NCBI GenBank assembly: GCA_019308625.1
Contig: JAFDHU010000013.1
Location: 1 to 12,136, forward strand
Reading direction: 5' to 3'
Length of the DNA stretch: 12,136 nt
Source of the DNA: Deltaproteobacteria bacterium
GTDB lineage: Bacteria > Desulfobacterota > Desulfobaccia > Desulfobaccales > 0-14-0-80-60-11
Positions 1 through 5,484 of this stretch are shown here, in pieces. The notes under the pieces are model-generated. The model ran no database searches. It had not been told where the DNA came from and saw nothing but the letters and a program-made list of their open reading frames with translations. Positions within the stretch are counted from its first letter, which is position 1, and each line of letters starts with the position of its first letter. A program made the translations under genes and the position numbers.

Positions 1-39
1 AAAAGTGGGGGGCAGATGGAGAGGCCTTTGGCTTGCCCC
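1..39 (-). terminator. possible intrinsic terminator at the left edge
   Basis: On the minus strand a GGGGCA arm (39 to 34) can pair with a TGCCCC arm (14 to 9), and four T residues (4 to 1) close the window. The stem is only six base pairs, the loop is long, and the T run is cut by the window edge, so this is a weak candidate. If real it would end the transcript carrying glmU, glmS and the unknown gene. Confidence 0.25.
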
Positions 40-58
40 GCCAGCAGGTACGGAAAAC

Positions 59-254
59 TTACTTGCACCCCGGCGCTGACCCGGAATTTCGTGGTTCAGC
101 ATTTCTCGGCAGTCGGCGGCTGCCCCTTCTCCCCTTAAGGTAGCGGCGCACCGACTCCAGAGCTTCCCCGGACGACAACCGGCGGATCTCCGGATAAAGG
201 GCGGCGCAGTCCTCCACCATTAAGGCGGCGGTGAGGCGGCAGGCCCGGATTTCG
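59..254 (-). pseudogene. out-of-frame 3' remnant of the unknown gene
   Basis: If one copy of the 22 bp tandem duplication at 281-324 is removed, the reading frame of the unknown gene does not stop at 255. It continues for about 65 further codons to a TAA at 59-61, giving a 343-residue product instead of 285. The recovered stretch reads like a genuine helical C-terminus: a TDDEIRAC segment, then RLTAALMVEDCAALYPEIRR, then EALESVRRYLKG. Its codons favour G or C in the third position, as in the rest of the gene. The last 23 or so codons before TAA are less convincing (AGA, CGA and AAT codons), so the true end could differ. This is inferred from one sequence; it could be a genuine mutation or an assembly error. 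Confidence 0.55.
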
Positions 255-1112
255 TCATCCGTGTGGGGCGTGGGCCGGGCCGGGTCGGGGGCCAGCTCCT
301 CCCGGGTCGGGGGCCAGCTCCTCCTTGCCCAGCAGCTTGATGTAAATCAGACTGCGGGCCGCCAGCAGATCCTCTTTTTCCTTCTTCACCTTAAGGCCGA
401 AGATGTAAAAGAGGGTCAGCAGGTCGCCGGGGCCCAGGGGGCGGGGACGGCCCAGGGCCTGCCGGGAGGGTGCGGCCAACAGGAAAACCGGACGCAGCCC
501 GGCCCGGCCGGCCAAGAGCTGACGCAGCTTCTTGAGCAGGAAAAGGTGGATGTAACCCGCCTCCACATAAAGGCGGGGAAAGTTGCGGAGAAAGGGCAGG
601 AGGTCCCGGGCCCGCAGCTCGTCCCGCAGGCGGAAGCGGGCGGCGTCAGCCTGAGCGAAGTCCCGCACCGCGGCCACCACCCGGGGAAAGGGCGCGCTGT
701 GAGCCCGGGTGTAAAAGGCCAACAGCGCCGCGCTGGCCCGGGCTTCGGCCTCATACACCACTTTAAGCCCTGGCCGGCTTTCCACCTCCGGGCGGGTCAG
801 GCCCCGGGCCAAAAGTTCGTGGATCCGAATTAGCCGCTCTAGATAAGGCTCAGACTGGAAAATCCGTTTACCTTCCCGGACGAGGTCCCTAAGCAGGTGC
901 AGCTGGGCCCGGCTGTAGCGCGGAAATTCCAGGTCTTTATCCGCCAGATATTCCTCAATCCCCATCTCCCCGGCCAGCACCCGGGGAAAATCGGGCTCCG
1001 GGGCTTCCTCCAGCACAATGGCATCGTGATTCTCCATGACCCGGCGGGCCTCAGGGAGCACCTCCAGACGGTGGGAAGAGAAGCCGATGGTGATAAAGGG
1101 CCGCTCAGTCAT
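255..1112 (-). CDS. conserved-looking protein of unknown function, C-terminus frameshifted
   Basis: This 285-residue soluble protein has no signal peptide or membrane segment. I do not recognise the family with certainty. The N-terminus forms a strand-helix-strand unit with a GFSSHR motif (His14) and AIVLEEAP (Glu35/Glu36). A conserved-looking SEPYLERLIRIHE segment follows (87-99), then a helical middle and VEAGYIHLFLLKK (His189). A His near the N-terminus, an acidic strand end and a late G-x-x-H recall the TraB/EreA/ChaN-like superfamily, but that is a guess. The ATG at 1112 is the only reasonable start, since no ATG or GTG lies in frame upstream; its ribosome binding site is weak. It lies 122 bp after glmS on the same strand with no terminator seen between, so it may be co-transcribed. 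The final 15 residues, rich in Gly and Pro, arise only because a 22 bp duplication shifts the frame, so the natural product was probably about 343 residues. Confidence 0.75.
   Translation of the reverse strand: MTERPFITIGFSSHRLEVLPEARRVMENHDAIVLEEAPEPDFPRVLAGEMGIEEYLADKDLEFPRYSRAQLHLLRDLVREGKRIFQSEPYLERLIRIHELLARGLTRPEVESRPGLKVVYEAEARASAALLAFYTRAHSAPFPRVVAAVRDFAQADAARFRLRDELRARDLLPFLRNFPRLYVEAGYIHLFLLKKLRQLLAGRAGLRPVFLLAAPSRQALGRPRPLGPGDLLTLFYIFGLKVKKEKEDLLAARSLIYIKLLGKEELAPDPGGAGPRPGPAHAPHG
281..324. repeat. exact 22 bp tandem duplication causing a frameshift
   Basis: Bases 281-302 and 303-324 are identical, two head-to-tail copies of a 22 bp unit containing gggtcgggggccagctcctc. Because 22 is not a multiple of three, the second copy shifts the unknown gene's frame and brings in the TGA at 255-257. 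Removing either copy restores an open frame to 59. Replication slippage is the natural explanation; an assembly artefact in GC-rich DNA cannot be excluded. Confidence 0.9.
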
Positions 1113-1234
1113 GGAAAGAACGCTGGTGAAGGCCCGGAAGCCCCCAAATCCGCGCCTTTTCCCTCGCCTCGCTTTTCGGGAACATGGAGATGTGCACCAT
1201 GCACCTGAGGCCCTTTCCTCGCCCCGGCCCCCCT
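1113..1234. other. glmS to unknown-gene spacer
   Basis: This 122 bp spacer holds no convincing promoter or terminator. The only structure seen is a five base pair hairpin, GTGCA-TGG-TGCAC, with no T run. The sequence in front of the downstream ATG is a poor ribosome binding site, which suggests modest expression of the unknown gene or dependence on readthrough from glmS. Confidence 0.4.
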
Positions 1235-3064
1235 CTATTCCACCGTTACGCTTTTGGCCAGATTCCGGGGCTGGTCCACGTCAGTGCCCCTCAAGTCGGC
1301 GATATGGTAGGCCAAAAGCTGCAAAGGCACCACCAGCACTATAGGGGAAAGCTCCAGGGGGACCTCCGGCACCGGGATGAAGCTCTCCACCCGCTCTATC
1401 ACCTGATAGTTGTCAGCTTCGGTAAGGGCGATGAGCCGGCCCCCCCGGGCCGCTACCTCCTCAATGTTGCCTTGGATTTTTTCCAGCACCGGGGACCGGG
1501 TGGCCACCACCAGTACCGGCATGTGACGGTCAATCAGGGCGATGGGGCCGTGCTTCATTTCTCCTGCGGCATAGCCCTCGGCATGGATATAGGAAATTTC
1601 CTTGAGTTTCAACGCCCCTTCCAAGGCGATGGGGAAGTGCAAACCCCGGCCCAGGTAAAGGAAGTTCTGGGCTTCCACGTAACGCTCGGCGATGGCCCGG
1701 ATTTTCCCATCCTGATCCAGGGTCTCCTGCACCCAGGTGGGGAGTTTCACCAACTGTTGCAGACGGTGGCGCACTTCTAAGCAGGTCATCCGGCCCAGTT
1801 TCTGGGCCAGAAACAAGGCAATCAGATAAAGGGCCACCAACTGGGTGGTAAAGGCCTTGGTGGAGGCCACCCCGATTTCCGGGCCGGCATGGGTGTAGAG
1901 GACGCAGTCCGATTCCCGGGCGATGCTGGAGCCCACCACGTTGCAAATGGCCAGGCTTTTGGCCTTCCGGGCCTTGCCGGCCGTCAGCCCAGCCCGGGTA
2001 TCGGCGGTTTCGCCGGACTGGGAAATGGGGATGAGCAGAGTGCTGGAGTCCACCAAAGGATTGCGGTAGCGGAACTCTGAACCCAAATCCACCTCCACCG
2101 GCAGGCGACAGAGGCTTTCAAAAAGGTGCTTGCCCACCATGGCGGCATGAAAGGAGGTGCCGCAGGCCACCATAAAGATTTTCCGGATGGCCTTGATTTC
2201 CTCGCCAGTAAAGTTCACCTCCTCCAGAAAAACCTCACCTTTTTCCAGCAGGATGCGGCTGCGGAAGGTGTCAATCAGGGCTCGGGGCTGCTCAAAGATT
2301 TCCTTTTGCATGAAATGCTTGTAGCCCGCCTTTTCGGCCATGGCCGGGGTCCAGGTGATGGTATGCTGCGGCCGGTCCAGACGGTTGCCGTCGGCGTCCA
2401 GCAGCATAAATTCTCCATCCCGGACCACCACCAGGTCATCATCTTCCAGAAACACGACTTGGCGGGTGTAAGGCAAGATGGCGGGGATGTCCGAAGCCAG
2501 GAAATACTCCCCTTCCCCCAGGCCCAGAATCAGGGGGCTCTCCTTGCGGGCCGCCACCAGCATGCGGGGCTGGCGGGCATTGACCATCACCAGGGCATAA
2601 GAGCCCTTTATATCCCTCAGAGTCAGGCGCACCGCGTTGAGGTAGTCGGCACCCCGGCTCATATAACGCACGATGAGATGAGAGACGATTTCGGTGTCAG
2701 TCTCCGAGGCGAAGCGGTGGCCGGCTTTGATGAGAGCGGTTTTGAGGTCCAAATAGTTTTCAATGATGCCGTTATGCACCACCGCAATCTCCCCCACCTG
2801 ATGGGGATGGGCGTTGGTTTCGGAAGGCCGGCCGTGGGTGGCCCAGCGGGTATGGCCAATGCCCACCTGTCCGGAAACAGGTGACTGACTCAACACCTGC
2901 TCCAGTTCCCGCAGTTTGCCTACGCTGCGCCGGATGGCCAGCCCGTTGGGGCCGATCACCGCCAAACCGGCAGAGTCATAGCCCCGATATTCCAGGCGCT
3001 TGAGCCCGTCCAGCAAGATGGGCATGGCTTCCCGCGGTCCCAAGTATCCGATTATGCCACACAT
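1235..3064 (-). CDS. glmS: glutamine--fructose-6-phosphate aminotransferase (isomerizing)
   Basis: GlmS converts fructose 6-phosphate and glutamine to glucosamine 6-phosphate and glutamate, the first committed step toward UDP-GlcNAc for peptidoglycan and lipopolysaccharide. It is cytoplasmic. At 609 residues it has the family's normal length. The N-terminal glutaminase begins MCGIIGYLG, so Cys2 becomes the nucleophile after Met removal; GHTRWATHG (70-78), HNGIIENY (97-104) and SETDTE (120-125) are its other signatures. Two SIS sugar-isomerase domains follow with CGTS (301-304), SQSGETADT (348-356), STKAF (401-405), Glu489, GEMKHG with His505, and the C-terminal DVDQPRNLAKSVTVE with Lys604. 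All key residues are present. The ATG is preceded by AGAGG at five bases' spacing. It lies 89 bp after glmU, with a hairpin between the two. No glmS ribozyme precedes it. Confidence 0.98.
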   Translation of the reverse strand: MCGIIGYLGPREAMPILLDGLKRLEYRGYDSAGLAVIGPNGLAIRRSVGKLRELEQVLSQSPVSGQVGIGHTRWATHGRPSETNAHPHQVGEIAVVHNGIIENYLDLKTALIKAGHRFASETDTEIVSHLIVRYMSRGADYLNAVRLTLRDIKGSYALVMVNARQPRMLVAARKESPLILGLGEGEYFLASDIPAILPYTRQVVFLEDDDLVVVRDGEFMLLDADGNRLDRPQHTITWTPAMAEKAGYKHFMQKEIFEQPRALIDTFRSRILLEKGEVFLEEVNFTGEEIKAIRKIFMVACGTSFHAAMVGKHLFESLCRLPVEVDLGSEFRYRNPLVDSSTLLIPISQSGETADTRAGLTAGKARKAKSLAICNVVGSSIARESDCVLYTHAGPEIGVASTKAFTTQLVALYLIALFLAQKLGRMTCLEVRHRLQQLVKLPTWVQETLDQDGKIRAIAERYVEAQNFLYLGRGLHFPIALEGALKLKEISYIHAEGYAAGEMKHGPIALIDRHMPVLVVATRSPVLEKIQGNIEEVAARGGRLIALTEADNYQVIERVESFIPVPEVPLELSPIVLVVPLQLLAYHIADLRGTDVDQPRNLAKSVTVE

Positions 3065-3087
3065 ATGAACCTCTTAATCTTGATGAC

Positions 3088-3130
3088 TCATGGCACCCAG
3101 TAAGAGAGCGCGGTCATGATGGGTGCCATG
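3088..3130 (-). promoter_or_regulatory. 10 bp inverted repeat between glmU and glmS enclosing a 13-codon ORF
   Basis: CATGGCACCC (3089-3098) and GGGTGCCATG (3121-3130) form a perfect 10 bp stem around a 22-base loop, in the spacer ahead of glmS. There is no T run, so it is not an intrinsic terminator. On the minus strand a tiny ORF (3129 to 3088) starts inside one arm and ends with TGA at the other; it would encode MAPIMTALSYWVP. It has no well-spaced ribosome binding site (GAGG is about 13 bases away). The hairpin could be an mRNA-processing or stability element that sets the glmU:glmS ratio, or an operator. Confidence 0.45.
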
Positions 3131-3153
3131 TCCGGATCAGGCCCTCTTCTACC

Positions 3154-4815
3154 TCAAAGCTTATGCCGCATCCTTAAACTCACGGCCAGATTGGCCAGGT
3201 TGGCCACCACCTCACAGTTGCAAGGCTCTTTCCCCTCCCGACGGAGCATGTTGCGAATGAGAGCAATGTTGCCAGGAGTAGCCACCTTGAGCAGCACTTC
3301 CACGGTCCGCACTTCCCGTTGACGGAACAGGGTGAGACATTCCTCAATCTCGGTGTGAGGGCAGGCCAGTCCCAGGTTTTTGAGCAGACCGGGGAGATTT
3401 CTGCCGCTCAGGGGCTCGGCGGCTTCCGGTGCCCCGGAGCGGCCGGCCTTAAACTTCCGGTCTTTAATCACCTGGCGGGCCCGGGCCAAGCCCAGCTTGC
3501 CGGGGGGTACATCTTTGGTGATAGTGGAACCCGCACCCACATAGGCGCCAGCCCCTACGGTCACTGGGGCCACCAAGGCGGTGTTGCTGCCGATAAAGGC
3601 TCCCTCTTCAATGACGGTGCGGTGCTTGTGCACCCCGTCATAATTGCAGGTGATGGTGCCGGCCCCCACATTGACTCCCGGGCCGATGTCGGCGTCCCCC
3701 AGATAGGTCAGGTGATTGGCCTTGACGCCGGGGTGAAGTATAGACTTTTTCACTTCCACGAAGTTGCCCACCTTTACCCCTTCCCGGAGGTCACTCAGCG
3801 GCCGCAGATGGGCCATGGGGCCCACCTGCACTCCGGGGCCCAGCTGGCTTTGGGTGATGTAGCTACCCATTTTCACCAGCACGTCGTCCGCCAAAGTTGA
3901 GTCAGCAATTTTCACATTGGCTTCAATGACGCAGTTTTCGCCGATAGTGGTCCGCCCCTCCAGATAGACATTGGGATAGATGACGGTGTCCCGGCCGATG
4001 GTGACCAGGGGGCCGATGAAGGTGCTGTCCGGGTCGATCAGCGTCACTCCTCCGGCCAGATGGCGTTCATTGATGCGGCGCTGGAGCAGGCGGGTGGCCT
4101 CGGCCAGCTCTTTTCTGCTGTTGATGCCCAGAAGCGTCTCCCAATCCTCCTCCACTACGGCCGCCACTTTCTGCCCGCGCCTGACGGCAAACTCCACCAA
4201 ATCGGTGAGATAAAGCTCCTTTTGGGTATTGTTGGGCTCCAGAAAAGGCAAGGCCAAGCGCAGGAAGCGGGTATTGAAGAAATAGGTGCCGGTATTGATT
4301 TCCCGGAGGGCCAGAATTTCGGGGGAGGCGTCCCGGGACTGGACCACCGCGGTCACCGCTCCATCCGGTCCGCGGACCACCCGGCCGTAATGCCGGCCGT
4401 CCGGCAGGATGGTGGTCTGGATGGTCAACGCGGCCCGGGCGTGGTGATGGACCTGGCCAAGCTTGCGGATGCTTTCCCCGGCAATCAGGGGGACATCGCC
4501 GCAGAGCACCAAGACATCACCGGTTTCAGGCGCCACGGCGGCCATCCCCGCCTGCACCGCGTGGCCGGTGCCCAGTTGGGGCTCCTGCACCACGAAGCGC
4601 ACCGGGTAGTCCTGCAGAGCCGCTTTCACTTTCTCAGCCTGATAACCCACCACCACAATAATCTCCTGGATTCCCAATTCGAGAAGGGTGTCCAGAAGAT
4701 AGGCGATCATAGGCCGTCCCAGGATTTCGTGCAGCACTTTGGGACGGCTGGATTTCATGCGGGTTCCCTTACCCGCGGCCAGCACAATGGCAGTATTAAC
4801 AAGCCTGGGTGTCAT
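3154..4815 (-). CDS. glmU: bifunctional UDP-GlcNAc pyrophosphorylase / GlcN-1-P acetyltransferase with C-terminal extension
   Basis: GlmU acetylates glucosamine 1-phosphate and then couples it to UTP, giving UDP-GlcNAc in the cytoplasm. The uridyltransferase domain (about 1-235) shows LAAGKGTRM (12-20), PKVLHE with Lys26, LGTGHAVQ (81-88), GDVPL (106-110) and INTGTYFF (173-180). The left-handed beta-helix acetyltransferase domain (about 255-450) has Arg338, the Lys356/Lys357 pair, His368 in NHLTYLGDA (the likely catalytic base) and GAGTITCNYDG. Typical GlmU is about 456 residues and ends near here; this one runs to 553. The extra part (about 455-553) is predicted helical, carries Cys485, Cys493, Cys532 and Cys534, and is not recognised. 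The ATG has AAGG seven bases upstream. It is the first gene of a probable glmU-glmS operon, separated from atpC by a strong terminator and its own promoter. Confidence 0.96.
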   Translation of the reverse strand: MTPRLVNTAIVLAAGKGTRMKSSRPKVLHEILGRPMIAYLLDTLLELGIQEIIVVVGYQAEKVKAALQDYPVRFVVQEPQLGTGHAVQAGMAAVAPETGDVLVLCGDVPLIAGESIRKLGQVHHHARAALTIQTTILPDGRHYGRVVRGPDGAVTAVVQSRDASPEILALREINTGTYFFNTRFLRLALPFLEPNNTQKELYLTDLVEFAVRRGQKVAAVVEEDWETLLGINSRKELAEATRLLQRRINERHLAGGVTLIDPDSTFIGPLVTIGRDTVIYPNVYLEGRTTIGENCVIEANVKIADSTLADDVLVKMGSYITQSQLGPGVQVGPMAHLRPLSDLREGVKVGNFVEVKKSILHPGVKANHLTYLGDADIGPGVNVGAGTITCNYDGVHKHRTVIEEGAFIGSNTALVAPVTVGAGAYVGAGSTITKDVPPGKLGLARARQVIKDRKFKAGRSGAPEAAEPLSGRNLPGLLKNLGLACPHTEIEECLTLFRQREVRTVEVLLKVATPGNIALIRNMLRREGKEPCNCEVVANLANLAVSLRMRHKL

Positions 4816-4835
4816 ATCCTCGCCTTACATCCAGA

Positions 4836-4851
4836 AGCAAACATTATGCCA
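4836..4851 (-). promoter_or_regulatory. sigma-54-like promoter motif ahead of glmU
   Basis: The minus strand reads TGGCAT-AATGT-TTGCT, with GG and GC exactly ten bases apart as required for RpoN promoters (consensus TGGCACG-N4-TTGCW). The predicted start would be near 4825, leaving only about ten bases before the glmU ATG, with the ribosome binding site at the very 5' end. That cramped leader makes it uncertain; it may be chance. Confidence 0.3.
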
Positions 4852-4854
4852 CTC

Positions 4855-4876
4855 ATAGGCCTAGGGATAGGCCTAT
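4855..4876. promoter_or_regulatory. tandem palindromes over the glmU transcription start (candidate operator)
   Basis: The 9-mer ATAGGCCTA occurs at 4855-4863 and again at 4867-4875, separated by GGG, so the period is 12 bp. ATAGGCCTAT (4867-4876) is a perfect palindrome and TAGGCCTA (4856-4863) is another. Together they could also fold into a nine base pair hairpin with a four-base loop. They overlap the last bases of the TATAAT box and the expected start near 4868, a classic place for a repressor site. The binding protein is unknown. Confidence 0.5.
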
Positions 4877-4903
4877 TATAATACCCTTGTACCGGAAAAG
4901 CCA
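4875..4903 (-). promoter_or_regulatory. sigma-70-type promoter for glmU-glmS with weak -35
   Basis: A perfect TATAAT lies at 4880 to 4875 on the minus strand, predicting transcription from about 4868 and a leader of roughly 53 bases before glmU. The best-spaced -35 hexamer (TGGCTT, 17 bp upstream, 4903 to 4898) is poor, and there is no extended -10 TGn, so activation by an upstream-bound protein is possible. Confidence 0.55.
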
Positions 4904-4907
4904 CCGG

Positions 4908-4924
4908 ACCCGGCAAGGCCGGGT
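4908..4924. promoter_or_regulatory. perfect inverted repeat upstream of the glmU promoter
   Basis: ACCCGGC-AAG-GCCGGGT forms a perfect seven base pair inverted repeat with a three-base centre. It is centred about 48 bp upstream of the predicted glmU transcription start, where an activator could bind to help the weak -35. No T run follows on either strand, so it is not a terminator. Role inferred only from position. Confidence 0.35.
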
Positions 4925-4989
4925 ATCTGGGGTGGCAGACCGCCGAAAAGTTTATACCTGCCGGGGAGGGCAGAGGGAGGGTAGGTGCC

Positions 4990-5029
4990 AAAAATAAAAG
5001 GGCAAGCCCGGCAATTTCCAGACTTGCCC
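4990..5029 (-). terminator. strong intrinsic terminator of the atp operon
   Basis: On the minus strand, GGGCAAGTCTGG (5029 to 5018) pairs with CCGGGCTTGCCC (5011 to 5000) over 12 positions, two of them G-T wobbles, around a six-base loop. It is followed at once by TTTTATTTTT (4999 to 4990). It lies about 25 bases after the atpC stop and separates the ATP synthase operon from glmU-glmS. Confidence 0.92.
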
Positions 5030-5054
5030 CGAAAGTCTAGGCTTTAGCGGAAAC

Positions 5055-5462
5055 TTATTTGGTGGCCACCTTCATGCGGACCATGGCCCGGCGCAGGGCG
5101 GCTTCGGCCCGGGCCCAGTCAATTTGTTCAGTTTTGGCTGCAGCCAGACGCCTTTCGGCCCGTTCCTTGGCCCGGAGGGCCCTTTCCACATCAATTTCAT
5201 GGCCGAATTCCGCGGCTTCGGCCACAATGGTGACCTTATTGCCGGTAACTTCGGCGAACCCTCCGCTTACGGCTAGGTATGCCGTTTGGCCACCCGACCG
5301 GTAATACATCTCTCCGATGTCCAGAGCGCTAAGAAAGGGGATATGACCGACAAGCACGCCAAACTGGCCCTCTCTGCCCGGGCAGACCACGATGTCCGCC
5401 ATGGTGGAGACCACCTTCCGGTCGGGAGTCACGACCTCCAAAAGGAGCTGTTTCTCTGCCAT
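5055..5462 (-). CDS. atpC: F1Fo ATP synthase subunit epsilon
   Basis: Epsilon sits on the central rotor stalk with gamma, contacts the c-ring and can inhibit ATP hydrolysis. This 135-residue protein has the normal length. The N-terminal beta-sandwich carries the family signature PGREGQFGVLVGHIPFLSAL (28-47). The C-terminal helical hairpin contains IDVERA (90-95), which fits the I/L-D-x-x-R-A motif known to bind ATP in Bacillus epsilon, and is followed by Arg/Ala-rich helices. That suggests possible ATP-sensitive inhibition, although residues outside the motif also matter. The ATG start has GGAG nine bases upstream and follows atpD by 22 bp. It is the last gene of the atp operon, with a strong terminator just after its TAA. 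Confidence 0.96.
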   Translation of the reverse strand: MAEKQLLLEVVTPDRKVVSTMADIVVCPGREGQFGVLVGHIPFLSALDIGEMYYRSGGQTAYLAVSGGFAEVTGNKVTIVAEAAEFGHEIDVERALRAKERAERRLAAAKTEQIDWARAEAALRRAMVRMKVATK

Positions 5463-5484
5463 GGATTTCTACTCCGTCCCAAAC

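Noticed and set aside
1..102. Start of another minus-strand gene at the left edge (ATG at 102, or a frame reading VSAGVQVSFPYLLAGQAKG)
   Set aside because: Two competing frames remain open to the edge, neither has a clear ribosome binding site, and neither product is recognised. About 100 bases are not enough to choose.
1184..1200. GTGCA-TGG-TGCAC hairpin after glmS as a terminator
   Set aside because: Only five base pairs and no T run follows on the minus strand.
3065..3153. glmS ribozyme upstream of glmS
   Set aside because: The spacer is only 89 bp and holds a single simple hairpin; the ribozyme core needs a longer multi-helix pseudoknotted fold.
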